64,000 nt of DNA from contig OX104134.1 in NCBI GenBank assembly GCA_944470555.2, positions 109,796,701 through 109,860,700 of the forward strand. Reading direction: 5' to 3'. A program made the position numbers and the translations under genes. How positions within the stretch are numbered: the first letter of the stretch is position 1; each line of letters begins with the position of its first letter. Below the pieces are notes generated by a model. The model did not search any database. It saw nothing but the letters and a program-made list of their open reading frames with translations, and was not told where the DNA came from. Origin of the DNA: Heterobilharzia americana (lineage: Eukaryota > Platyhelminthes > Trematoda > Strigeidida > Schistosomatidae). Of the stretch, positions 12,800 to 24,081 are shown piece after piece.

Positions 12800-14210
12800 A
12801 TAATAAGACACTTAAACTTTAGCCAGAGATAGGGAATAAAGGGATCTTATACGGTGAAATCAATTTTCAACCACGCAGCTTATACTTTTGTTAACTTCTC
12901 AAAGAAACCCAGCAGAATAGCCTATAATTCTCTAAATAAAAAGTACAGAAGAAATAATTCCGAGAATAAAATCTTTCTAGACGATAGAATTTTCTAAAAC
13001 TGTACAATCGTAGTTATATATATTACAATATATACCAGGATATAGTTGCCTTATAATCTACCGGATAATGTAAATAACCAGAAAGGCAAAGAGATTGATA
13101 AGGTGGAAATTGTTGGTAGATGTAGAATACGGTATTGCAGTGTCCACTTGAAAGACGTAGAGAAGGTGAAGAAAGTAACAAAGATCATAATGAAGGTGAT
13201 AATAGCAAACTAATTAATTCTAAAGAAATTACAAAAGGAAAGCAGAAAAAATTGAACAAGTTAAAACCATAGCAACATTAGAGATGGGACATATATCTTC
13301 CCTAAATATATCTTCACTGGCTCCTAGAATGCCTATCGATAATCACGAAGCCATCAAGTCCTACACACCAGTTAAATCTTAATAATTTAAAGATCCCCAT
13401 AGATTATTCAGAACAAGAATAATTTGAGCGAATAATTGATTTCAATAACTTCTTCAGGCTCTAAAGCAACATTGTCTTTATCTTCTCTCTAGGTTTCGAA
13501 ATGCGTTTATTGATGAAGTTTAGCAGATAGATCACACCTTTTCTGTAATATACCGTGTCCCTTGCATTCTTCCTAAAGGTGTACAACTTCGAATCTTATC
13601 TATAGCCGAAGCCATAGGAATAAACGCAAGAAAACCGGACCTATGTGTTCCAAAGAAATATCTACATCCATTTTGTTTACTTTGGGCCACAATAGGTTCG
13701 ATACGTTCATTATGAACAACAAATTTCACATTTTAACCTTTCATTCATTTCTCCTATATTGTCATTACTTCAATGAACACTCATTTTCTTATTTCGTTAG
13801 TTCTACACCCTTCTTTATTCATAGCGCAACCTGCAGTCATTTTTAAGCATGACGTAATACTTCACATTTGTTATTCTTCATTTCGTTATGATATTATTAT
13901 GATATCCTCCCTACTTGAATATACGTCATCACTACGTAATTATTACTTGACCCTTAGTAAACAAACACACACATCCATGCCCCAATAAATGTATATAAAT
14001 GGGTCATCATCTGTAGATTTTGTCTCCTCATTTCGTAACTGTGCTGTCAATAGTGATTTCATTGCACAACCAACACATTAGACTGACAACAGTTCCACCA
14101 TTCCACTCCATTTGATCTCCGTTCACCCATAATAGTGATGATCGTAAGGACAGTTACTTAACGATGACATTGGGTGACGGTTGCGCTATATCGTGAGTTG
14201 GAAATATGGA
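12800..14210. other. AT-rich intron-like stretch, no recognised feature
   Basis: No exon of the minus-strand gene and no recognisable repeat was found. Confidence 0.4.
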
Positions 14211-14214
14211 CGAC

Positions 14215-14385
14215 TGGATTCTGACCGAGTGGCTCAACAGTAATGTGCTGGCCACGGAGCCTGAAAGTTGCGGGTTCCAGCCCTGGTGGGGTCGTGGGTG
14301 CGCACTGCCGAGGAGTCCCATGCTAGGACGAAACAGCTGTCCAGGTTTCCTTTGTTCCCCCAACTGATGTCAGTCTACGATGAAT
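14215..14385 (+). mobile_element. tRNA-derived SINE with hammerhead-ribozyme relic
   Basis: The tRNA-like head has an A-box-like TGGCTCAACAG and a B-box-like GGTTCCAGCCC. Downstream (14,307-14,340) lies a degenerate hammerhead: CCGAGGA in place of CTGANGA, then stem II GTCC/GGAC, then GAAAC. Schistosome SINE-like repeats of the Sm-alpha type are known to carry hammerhead ribozymes, and this copy has the same layout. The core substitutions suggest it does not cleave. Confidence 0.75.
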
Positions 14386-15072
14386 AACAACTTGAAATAT
14401 CTCAATATAGTTAAATCTTAAACAATTATAATCAGCAGAAAAAACGAAATTTACTTTGTGATAATTAGGACTACAGCTAGACTGGAAAGATAACTCATCA
14501 ATTGTGAATCTCACTCATGCATCTACTTTTGTTTTCATTCACTGACATTGTGGTTAGGTCGTTTACGCTTTTAAGGCCTTGTACACTTTCTACATATCTT
14601 GCGATATACTTCGGATCTACCTGAATACACTTTCCAATCATCTTATTATGCCTTCTCCGTTAATTAGACGGGTGTGGAAATCACCTAGGTTGTCGAACGT
14701 TCGTGGCTATCAGTTGATATTCACACATCAGTTAGTGGCTATAACAGTGGATGTGCTCCCAAAACAATTTACCACCAACAATAAGAACTAAAATAAATTA
14801 CGCTAACGTTTGAACCATCTTAATAGATTGCAACCACCAACAATCCAAGTATCGACTTACTAGCTAGGAATCTTCAGAAAAATAGTGGTTGATCTGATAA
14901 TAATTGTGTCAAGATTCGATCTCATCGCGGCCTACGGAGATATTAAGTTTCCCCAGTAACCGCATCAAATATGACACTCGTGGATATTTGGAAATAACTT
15001 AGACTAGTGGTTTCAGGTAGTTAGTTAAATAAATATCTAATGTCAAGACAACCGTACTCTCCAAGAAGTTTG

Positions 15073-15242
15073 GAAGTACCGGATCTAACAAGTGAAGAAT
15101 TCATAGTGGCTACAAAATAAAAGCCTCAGATCAAATAAAGCAATATATATTCCGGAAAAAAAGAATATATATTGCTTTGTTTGATATGGAGTTTTTATTT
15201 TGTGGACGACAACAGGAATTCCTCACTGGTTAGATCTGCCCC
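15073..15242. repeat. Foldback (near-palindromic) repeat, about 80-bp arms
   Basis: The left arm (about 15,073-15,152) and right arm (about 15,163-15,242) are inverted complements around a 10-base centre. The inner 25 bp on each side, containing GCAATATATATTC and its complement, are nearly perfect, and similarity continues outward through GATCTAAC. Transcribed RNA would form one long hairpin. It lies 320 bp upstream of a Penelope-like element but has no visible coding content. Confidence 0.75.
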
Positions 15243-15539
15243 AGAACTAAGTATTCCATCATACTTAATGTATGTTAGTTAGTTACACAATCTATACCAA
15301 CGCCTTTATAGGTAAAACAGATGTTAGTACCTGTGGCATAGTAGTTGTTTATCAAATTCTTACACTAATGAATAACAGCCCTCATTGAGTAGTTTATAGT
15401 CGGAAATGAGTGATTTGTCAATACTGAGTGCTATATGATTATTAATATAATACGACCGGTAGATAAACTGAAACTGCTACAACGTAAGGTGGCTAAATAT
15501 AGCCTAAAGGGCACTTTTGAACTTATTTCAATGTTCTAA

Positions 15540-16700
15540 GACAAGAACATTAGTAATGAAACAATGAATTCTATGGACGTTACTGCCTTGTTTACCAATG
15601 TTCCTCTTCTGGAAACGATTGATTTTATTTGTGATTCACTGCTAGATAACAAAATGGAGGTAGGTTTATCACTTGCAAACCTAAGACAGCTGCTTCTTCA
15701 TTTTACGATGAATGTACAATTTCAGTTTAAAAAGGAAATTTACCTCCAAGTAGGTATAGCAATGTGTTCACCATTAGGTCCTCCTTCTAGTCGACATGTT
15801 TATAGCAAAATTAGAAAGTGGACCACTGCGTAGCACGATAGATAAACTGCCCTTCTATTGCACATACATGGACGATACTTTCATTCTGTACAAAAATGAT
15901 ACTAATCCTGATATTTAACAGTGTACATACACAAATCGAGTTCATGTGAAACAGAGAAAGACGGATATCTGCCATTTCTGGATATTTTGCTATCGAGAAC
16001 ATATGGCAGTATCAGGCATAGTATATAAAGTAAAAAATTATGGGTCGCACATTATACACATTTCTAATCATTTGTCCTTTTTTCGTATAAAAGGAATTTA
16101 ATTCCTACACCAATGTTTCGAGGCAGTAAGATTTCCACAGCTAACACTGAACGATGAAATAAGAATAATACAGAACTCCTTATAAGAGAATGGCTATCCT
16201 GAGTTCGTAGGAACTGTAACAATGAAAACAGCTGGGAAAACGTGCCTTCAGATGGTACCGAAGAAAGGATCATATCTAACTTTAGCGATCAAATGAGGTG
16301 CAGCTGCAGAAACACTGACACTCAAAAATCGAATAGAAGAAACTTTCTTTGCCACCATACTACGTTTGAAATGTGCTACTCGCTGTATGATGCCAATGCA
16401 GTTGAAGGATAGGCTATCCAATTTGACCACATTTATGTGCATTTATAAATGTAACTGCTGCTGTGGAGAAGCGCATCATCGCTTCATTGAACACTGTCCA
16501 GCGTGGTTACGCAAAGGAAAAATGAAATCCATCAAAAGCTCAATACCCGCCCTTCCAGTAGATAATGAGCATCAGATTGACAAGACCTCAGTATGTACCA
16601 TTCTTTAAAAAGTGGTATCACAATCCTCCAAGTTTGTGGGCCTCAAATTACCAAGCTTACCAGAAACGATAGCAATTAAAATTTCCAAACCCAATATATG
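15540..16700 (+). mobile_element. Penelope-like element with RT and GIY-YIG endonuclease remnants
   Basis: The first open stretch (about 15,564-15,800) encodes DVTALFTNVPLLETIDF and a GIAMCSPLGP block, both typical of Penelope-like RT. Around 15,865 the next frame has YMDDTFI, the RT catalytic aspartates. A downstream frame (about 16,366-16,610) encodes CIYKCNCCCGE followed by FIEHCPAWLRKGK, resembling the GIY-YIG endonuclease C-terminus of these elements. Stops and shifts separate the parts, so the copy is dead, but it is the most complete Penelope relic in the window. Confidence 0.75.
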
Positions 16701-17058
16701 TACTTAGATGTTTGTCCCCTTCCCCTCCGATGGTCTTTAACTTCAAACCAGATACTTTTGTTACTATCGCTTTTATTGTTATCCTCTAATTCGCATACCC
16801 GAGTTCAACTAACCATATTGGTATCAAATGACCATACTGAATAATTTTTAAATGCAACTGTAAAGCTTGATGAGAATTTACCGAAAGTACATAATCGCTT
16901 CAAACTCTGTTTTCTAATTATCACAATGGGAATATTTAGATTATTTATAGTCCCCTAGCTATTGACTATTCGTGATAAAATGTATTCAGGACTTGTAGTC
17001 AATTAAATGCTAAAGAAAGAGGATGATTATGTTCACACAAAGAAACCGTATGACTTAC

Positions 17059-17285
17059 ATAAGTGAACTCAGGATAGGTAAAACTGAAGATAAGTAATTA
17101 TTGAACAGTTCTTTGAAAGTAGACATGATTTCACTATCCTCTTCAAACTGCATACAATGAGTTGTAAAGTACACAGAAACCCAATTGAAATATGTTTCAA
17201 GCAGTACGGCACCAAATGGTTTAACTTGGTTAGTAAAGTTATCCCACAGTAAATGCGTATCAGTAAACACTCGACAGTCTGAATC
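17059..17285 (-). CDS. Exon of unidentified minus-strand gene
   Basis: Acceptor TATATAG, donor AT|GTAAGT. It starts in phase 0 (DSDCRVFTDTHLLWDNF) and ends two bases into a codon that the exon at 12,416 completes as ATG. Content includes VLLETYFNWVSVYF and FKELFNNYLSSVLPILSSL, helix-like and leucine-rich as in neighbouring exons. The exon before it (21,795) also ends in phase 0, so the join is consistent. Confidence 0.7.
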
Positions 17286-17990
17286 CTATATATTTAAGAA
17301 AGAATGATTTGGTTATATAAAAGGTCTTAACGTTAACATTGATGTTTATACAGTATCTAATTGTATGAATAGGAACGTCAACCTAAAAATCCCATCATAT
17401 CTACTAAATAAACTCTTATAGTAGTAGTTAGACTTCTTTATGGATTACTTATATCCTATCTAACCATTCCTATTCATACGGTTGACATTCATTACACGGT
17501 ACACTTCCCCCCCTAATTTATTTAGGGTGGAAGAAAGAAATCTGAAATGAAAATGATTGGCTGGTTCCTCTGTTTAGAAGTCAATATGTTTGTGTGGCCA
17601 AGGTACTTTCCTATTGGACTAGGACACTTACTCGTAGGAATCTGATTAGTTGAGCTGAGACAAGCTATCTGTATTTAGATTAGCTTATAAAATCATTACT
17701 TGTCAGATAAATTGTTTTAAGAAATCAATCGTCTTCAGGTTAAGATCAAATCCAAAATGGATTTAAAATTTGTCGAGAATTTAATTCTGTAGCAACAATG
17801 TGTAATATTTCAGGAAGCCTGTTTCAAAATCAATTTAGTGTAATTGTTGTTATGATAATTGGAATTTCCTATTGTTATACAGGGCTGAATTGCTCGACCG
17901 ATGTTGGTATATGGGCTCCTATGCGGATACCTTGATACTGCTGCTGATTCATGACCTAACGTTGATCTCAGTGACTAACAGAGGACTCCA
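17286..17990. other. Intron-like stretch, one short inverted repeat
   Basis: Nothing coding was recognised. A 12-bp inverted repeat (GTATGAATAGGA near 17,364 and its complement near 17,468) is the only structure noticed. Confidence 0.4.
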
Positions 17991-17999
17991 GGACTGGTG

Positions 18000-18190
18000 T
18001 TTTGTTCTATTTGGTACTCGGGTTAGGGATTAAGGCTTTGCCTGTTTAAGCGATGGGTACTGAGTTTGATCCAAAGTGGGAACCACGTCACTGACTGGGG
18101 TCCTGATACATTCAGCTGACGAGTCCCGAGTAGGACGAAGCGCGAGTACTAGTATTCGCCCAGATCAATAGGTATTGAGTGTAACTTAAT
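18000..18190 (+). mobile_element. SINE copy with well-preserved hammerhead-like core
   Basis: At 18,115-18,142 the order is CTGACGA, GTCC-loop-GGAC (stem II), GAAGC. The first part fits the hammerhead consensus CTGANGA. The second differs from GAAAC by one base. A stem-III-like hairpin (GCGAGTA/TATTCGC with a CTAG loop) follows directly. Upstream there is a weak tRNA-like head with GTTTGATCC as a possible B-box. The A-to-G change in the GAAA box is expected to impair catalysis. Confidence 0.65.
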
Positions 18191-18469
18191 ACTGTAAATG
18201 AGGTTTGCAGGAAAATCTAAATCTTAAATGTATGAATTGAAAGTTTGCACATAATGGTAATAATTAGAACAAAATTACTGCCCGTGATCATACCAACAAT
18301 CGGAATATTTTCTTAATAATTCACGGAAATGAAAGCTTACCATTGTTGCCAAACTTTTCATTTGAAATGTACTCATAATATATTATTCCATTCGGCAATA
18401 CACAATCTTTTCATCGATATATTTAAATCTTTGTAAGAATACACTGCTACATTGTATAAGGTGCATTTT

Positions 18470-18570
18470 ACGTGTATAATCCCGGCGTAGTATATTAAAA
18501 CAAATTACAAAATAAACAAATATTTTGTAATAATCCTCAACGTTTCGATCTTGCTAGGAAGATCCTTTTT
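18470..18570 (+). repeat. Interspersed repeat sharing a block with 29.84 kb
   Basis: Contains TAATCCCGGCGTAGTATATT followed by an ACAAAT..AAATAAACA tail, a block that recurs at 29,836-29,882. Downstream is AACGTTTCGATCTTGC, a phrase reminiscent of the 3' ends of retroelements. The family was not identified. Confidence 0.45.
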
Positions 18571-19599
18571 AAGAGTATGAATTTGACATTGGCCAGGATT
18601 ACACAAGTAAAAATACATCGTATACAATGAATCATACTAACTTGGTGCCCAAGTTTTTTCAAACCATCCAGTCCATTGTTGGTCAGGATACCTTCAATAC
18701 ATTGCTAGCTGTAATTTTGAGGATAATCTTGGTGAGAAACTGATTACTCTTCCTTGGTAGTTCTGACCAACATTAAGGTGGTCTTCGAAAACCGATACTG
18801 AGTAATCAAGTTCATATAGGCAAACTTTACAAAGTATCTCCATGTTTGCTTCGAAATTGCTACCATGTACTCTGCACTATGAAACTTTTCATTGAGAGTA
18901 GATTTGCTGTTCAAGTTGAAGTATGAGAGCGGGGAAACTATTTCATTTCAGTTGTGATTAAGAGACAGCATTCCTTTAATTTCCTTTGCTTCTAAGAAGT
19001 GGTCATTATCGAATAACTACAGTAAATTGGCTTATAAATACTATGTGAGTATTTAATATGCCAACAGAGACTGATCAATTCGGTCCAATCAAGCAATAAC
19101 ATCTCTCTATATATTTCAATATTCGGATTAGTACTTTTAACTAATATGCATCAATAATGAAGGCTACTCATGAGGATATTGCAAATAATTGAAGCAGCTT
19201 AGTAACCAAAATGTTTACGTTTTGCAGTGACGATTGATGTTAACTAAGGTGTCAACATTTAAAAAAATCAAGCCTCATTTAATTATTTAATCCCCGTGGC
19301 AAATTTGCAATAAAAGGGTTTTTTAACACAGTTGCTAAGATTTGTGAGCGTCGCCTACTACAACTGTGCTCAGAGTAATTACAATGGTACGTGACATTAT
19401 CTTTCACCTGTTAAAAGAGCTTTAATGGGTATATGTGCTTCGACTTTTCAATTATTCTAACCATAGCTACAAATTAGATAGTTATCATTTTCCGTTCTAC
19501 ACTTTTTAACTGTCTAATATTCTGTAATGCATTCATTCAGTCGATAAGTGAAGCATTCAGGTATGAATAATCACTTCTTATTTATTTAAAAGAAAGAAA
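18571..19599. other. Intron-like stretch, no recognised feature
   Basis: No coding similarity found. Part of it could be 3' flank of the transposase relic at 19.6 kb. Confidence 0.4.
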
Positions 19600-20745
19600 G
19601 AAGTCACTGAAATCACATTTTTAATGGCCCGGAGAAGGGCCTTTGTTCCTGCTGTAATCTTTGCAAACATAAAAAAATTCCCCTATTTTTTGTGCACACA
19701 AGCTTACCCTTTTTATCACGTTGCGAATGATGTGCACACGACACAGGAGGTGATGTGAGTGCGGAAAAACTTGGCATAATGCAGACGAAATTGCAGGACA
19801 GTCGTCTCTTATGAAAGCACCCACTCTGCAGCTTCCAATATTAATCTTAAAAAACTCAGAAATGCACCAATCAGTTCTGATGTCTCACTGATTATGAAAG
19901 TAAAAGCTATGGGAATAGCCATGAAGTTGATGTTGATGGCTACTAACTCGTGGAGAGAAAAGTTCTCATTATTAGTCTTGTAAGTGCCATCGAGACCCAG
20001 TAGATCAAGGCAGTTTTCAGTTAATTTCAGCTGATCGGCTGTGGCAAAAAAAATGATTTCAGATCTCCACCCTCTGTGACAGAGAAGGATGCGGATCCAC
20101 CCTGACTGATTATATGCGCCTGCAACTTTTCATAACTGCCTACAACAACATCGTTACAAGGGAAAGTTTAATTACCGGTCAAATTACACTGAGCGAAGAA
20201 GCAATAGCGCATATTGAACACATCTTGACTATTCAATCGTTTACCATAATGTGCATAAACGAAATCAACAACATTAAATGCAGCTGTTCCGGATATCAGC
20301 AATGGCCTTATGCTCTCCAATTCAGCTCCTGTCAACTTCCGCGCCCACAAACTATTGTCATAAAGCAGTGAATTGCAGGGATGATTGTGAGTAAACAGCC
20401 AGAAACCTTATAAGAACTTCGCGAGAACGACCGACAAGAACATTTCAGGGATATTCTATGAAATAAATAATGGGAACAAACAGAACTGACCTTCATGTCA
20501 CTACACCACCTACTGACCGGCGTTCACTAGCCTTAAAGCAAACAAACTTAAAGTAAGCTATTTGGTCACCCTGCAAATGTGAATCTCGCCCAATGTAGTG
20601 TGTGTACGTCTGTTTCTCATACTCCTTCAGGGAGACCTTCAAGGACTCTAAGAACGGAAATGCGGCGAGACAAAAAGGCTCCATAAAAATCGATTCGTTT
20701 CCGGTTACAACACTTTGGACGGTGTCGTCGCTCATCATGAAAACG
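19600..20745 (-). pseudogene. Broken MULE-type transposase with FAR1-like N-terminus
   Basis: Read on the minus strand in order: a FAR1-like DNA-binding segment (FPFLESLKVSLKEYEKQT and YFKFVCFKA, 20,740-20,500); a linker with KLTGAELESIRPLL and HYGKRLNSQDVFNMR (near 20,350-20,200) as found before the core of these transposases; then the MULE catalytic core with LDGTYKTN (first Asp, near 19,990), the segment MAIPIAFTFI.SE, and after a frameshift AFIRDDCPAISSALCQVFP and HHLLCRVHIIRNV (second Asp, near 19,800-19,720). Stops and frame changes between blocks show it is inactive. No terminal inverted repeats were identified. It lies inside an intron of the minus-strand gene. Confidence 0.7.
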
Positions 20746-20799
20746 AAGCAACCCGTCCTCAGTTTGCTCCCTTTTATAGTACTTTACGATTTTGTGCAA

Positions 20800-21640
20800 A
20801 CAATAACATGGGACATTTCATCGTCTATTTTAATTGGACAACAAGCGACAGGGAGTGAGGGGGAAGGGGTAGAAAATAACAGTTGAAAAAAATTATTACA
20901 GTGGACCAAATGTATTTCGGATTTTTATGTCCACAGCTGAAGTATTTCGGTAGATACAGAGAAGAATGTAGTTAGATGAAATAAGATTAAATGTTCATTA
21001 AACATCAGAGTTTATTATCTTAACTATAAATTATTAATCAGGAAAATGATATGCACTCATTGAACCATTACCGAGGTCTCTAAAAAATAAATCACTTTAA
21101 AAAATTAAATTACAAATGATTAATACTACTTTGGGTAAATAAGTTTTATGATTATGCTGTCGATACTGACAGAAAAATACTTATTACACATTGAGGAAGT
21201 AGCAGTAACCTAACACGACGTAAAAAACTACAGTTACCTTAGAACACCCACAAAAACCTCAAGTTATCATGAATCAGACAAAAGGCAGTCAAAATAGGCT
21301 ATTAATATAATCTTTCCCAGCTCAGATACAAACGCCAGTAGTTTACATGTAATCAACTTGGCTGGTGAACAGCAATATCAATAAATTTAGTGTACAGAAT
21401 CAATTCATAAACTTGTTTACGTGCAAACATACAAATGAATACCAAAATTAGACAGTCAGTTTGAGAGAAGTATCTCATAAAAGTCCTGCATACAATTCTC
21501 ATTTCATCACTCTCACTGTTAATAATTTAAGCTAAAAATGAAACATTAACTACTATGCTCTATCTCGCATTAATCTGATGCAATTTCAATACACATACCA
21601 TCTAGAGTCAATTGATGCCTAAACTAAGGCGGAATGGAAT
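20800..21640. other. AT-rich stretch, no recognised feature
   Basis: May include the 5' flank of the transposase relic. No coding or repeat match was recognised. Confidence 0.4.
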
Positions 21641-21722
21641 GCCATCTTGTACACATCTATGCAATAGGCGATCAGTCTGAGGTCTAGTGATTCTACCTGG
21701 TTGACCAAACCTCAGTAGTACT
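21640..21722 (-). mobile_element. SINE-like repeat fragment (second family)
   Basis: A short diverged match to the family at 27.15 and 28.86 kb (CTTGTACACA..TATGCAATAGGC followed by TCTAGTGATTCTACCTGG). Only the tRNA-distal part remains. Confidence 0.4.
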
Positions 21723-21794
21723 AATCACGATTATTATGTTCGCAGGATATCGAAGGCATACAATAAATAAAAAAGAAAACATTTTGCTTCTTAC

Positions 21795-21953
21795 CTTATT
21801 TGTGTTAGAACTATACGATACCAATAGATCTTTTATTGCTTCGCCAGTATCTACACATTGTAACCAAATATTTTTCACTGTATCATCAGCAGCAAAGGAA
21901 ATTAAAGAACCAGTGGACTTCTGGCCATCACACTTCGCAGAACTGTCCACCTT
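21795..21953 (-). CDS. Exon of unidentified minus-strand gene (53 codons)
   Basis: The acceptor has a strong polypyrimidine tract (CTGTTTGTTTCCACCCAG) and the donor is AAG|GTAAGA. It is phase 0 on both sides and reads KVDSSAKCDGQ, SLISFAADDTVKNIWLQC and TGEAIKDLLVSYSSNTNK. An alternative acceptor at 22,005 (CGCTCAG) would add about 17 codons but would change phase. The chosen acceptor joins the exons at 23,084 and 17,285 in frame. Confidence 0.65.
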
Positions 21954-22114
21954 CTGGGTGGAAACAAACAGTGGGACAGAGTTAACAGCAATCATATTAT
22001 CCCTACTGAGCGTTAATAAACGACAAAATCGAACACTTTTATAATTTCTTTAGGCAAGAAAGCAGAACAAAAAAATATATGAGATAGTATTCATAACGAA
22101 CTGATATCGGTTAG

Positions 22115-22265
22115 GAAACCATTGAAAACCTGGGAGCACTGGACATCTGTTTCGTCCTAGTATGGGACTACTCCTCAGCAGTACGCAAACACGACCCGGT
22201 TAGGGATCAAATCCAGGACCTTAAAAAATATATGACTCATAGGGACATCTATGGGTTTAACCGCG
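22115..22265 (-). mobile_element. tRNA-derived SINE with hammerhead-like relic
   Basis: On the minus strand it contains CTGAGGAG, a two-base insertion, GTCC-loop-GGAC and GAAAC (about 22,145-22,185), the same layout as at 14.3 and 55.8 kb. A B-box-like GGATTTGATCCC is visible near 22,210. The body ends in the GGTTTTCAATGG tail shared with other copies. Confidence 0.65.
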
Positions 22266-22269
22266 GTAG

Positions 22270-23083
22270 TAGTGATGCGCAACTAAATTACAACTTTATT
22301 ATTTAAATAACAACAAAATAGGAATGTAAATTTGGTATATCCTAAGCTCCATGAACTTTTTGGAATAATTTGAAAAAACATACAGATCTGTCTAGCGAAT
22401 TAAAAACATCCATACGCTGGGATTTCAGATTCTCGGAGGAATTGCTAACAGAGAATATCCTTGAAAATATCAATCATCATTTCTGATGGAAAATCCCAGT
22501 CTTTCAACCATCATTAAATGCTAAGTAACCAATCACTTAAAGATATAGCGTTTCAAATAAAACATTAGCTCTACCATGATTACAGTTGAATATTAGAGCG
22601 TGAGGATGAGACACGTGAATACAATAACTAGTCTCTGCTTAATCAAAAAATTGAAAACCAATCAAACAAATACCCAAATAAATAGTCTCTAGAGGCCTCA
22701 TGCTAAGAGGATAAAGTATAGAAAGTGAAACTGAATTAACTTGCAGTGTTACTCTAAATGCGGTCTGTTTGCAGTTTGCGTTACCAATAAAATTTTGCAC
22801 CAGACTTATTACATCAAATTCTTTCCTTCAAGTTTGTTTTAGTCTTTCAAATATGTCCTCCAAACCCATCACGTACTCTTGCGGATTTTTAAAATGTTCT
22901 GAACTGGCCGTTTTTCGAATTGATAACAAAACGAAGGGAAAATGTTATATTAGCCAGTAATGGACTTTTGAATGTACAACTGTACATCATACATTTATTC
23001 CACAGATACCTGTCTCGAACAGAACATTCTTCTACTGGCTTCCACTACCACCACTAAACATAGGATACTAATCCGATACTAAC
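22270..23083. other. Intron-like stretch, no recognised feature
   Basis: Plus-strand open frames near 22.77 kb have no family resemblance. Confidence 0.4.
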
Positions 23084-23182
23084 CAGCTGCTTAAAGTTAT
23101 TGTCTTTAATTCTGTTATTATAGACATCATTCAAATGTTTGGAAATATTGTTTTGGGAGTGAATTTGTTCGAATATCACATG
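23084..23182 (-). CDS. Exon of unidentified minus-strand gene (33 codons)
   Basis: Acceptor GAATTCTCAG, donor CTG|GTTAGT, phase 0 on both sides. It reads HVIFEQIHSQNNISKHLND followed by VYNNRIKDNNFKQL. Its support comes mostly from phase agreement with the exons at 23,360 and 21,953. The acceptor has only a weak pyrimidine tract. Confidence 0.45.
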
Positions 23183-23359
23183 CTGAGAATTCGATACTGT
23201 ATTAAACATGTTGTTTGGAATAAAGCCATTATTATTAACTACCATTATTATTTATTAATATTATTATCAAAACAGCATGTAGAAATAACCGGTTATCTTA
23301 ACTTTAAATTCATTCTGTGGATATTTTATCTGCTTTGAAAGCCTACCATATCTACTCAC

Positions 23360-23572
23360 ATAACCACTTGAAGTTCCAAACTCTGCATAGTCAGTCACTT
23401 ATAAAGCATGATTCATGAATATTGTGGGTAAAAAGTTCACTAGAGTATGGGCTGCATAGCTTAAATAACTCACATCATTCGTAGTATTATCAACTTTCTG
23501 TAATTCTTTTACACTATGGTTAAAAAGAACTAAGCATGCTTCCAGCATGCTGCAATTAATTGTTGTAGGATC
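23360..23572 (-). CDS. Exon of unidentified minus-strand gene with an in-frame stop
   Basis: Acceptor TTTTTCTCTTACAAG, donor TAT|GTGAGT. It reads DPTTINCSMLEACLVLFNHS, then SYLSYAAHTLVNFLPTIF and MNHAL, then a TAA (23,399-23,401), then VTDYAEFGTSSGY up to a consensus donor. Either the protein of some transcripts ends at MNHAL, or this allele or assembly carries a nonsense change. The other two frames are closed, so the reading frame is not in doubt. Confidence 0.55.
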
Positions 23573-24081
23573 CTTGTAAGAGAAAAAGTAGAAAAAATAA
23601 AAACGAGAATTCAGTAAGTTATATAAGGTTTTTAATGAAATATAACGATATAAATAAAACAAATAACTATTGTTAAGGGTTAAAAAATCCTCATTGGTGC
23701 TGCATACTTTTTTAATGTTACAATTTATACACTTAGTTCCTGTGACAAATTTGAATAAACCAAGTACAAAGACATCTGTAAAATGAAATGAGCTCACTTC
23801 ATTTCATGGCCTTTCATAAACAGCCTAGAACTGAAACGAAGTACTGGTAGTAATAATGATATAACATACTTTGGGTATGTAAAAATATCTGAAGATTCCA
23901 AACCACGGTTAACAGTAGGTTAGTGAGCCAAGGCAATACAGGATTATTAAACAAAAACCTAAGATAAAATCAATGGCAACTTCTATTTGATAAGATAGAA
24001 AAGTCAGCAGCTGAGGACAGAGAGGACAACAAACAGACAAGAGTGCAAAACAACAGCTTATTACAAAGCCAGCAGGCTACA
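23573..24081. other. Intron-like stretch, no recognised feature
   Basis: AT-rich; nothing recognised apart from the acceptor tract of the exon ending at 23,572. Confidence 0.4.
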
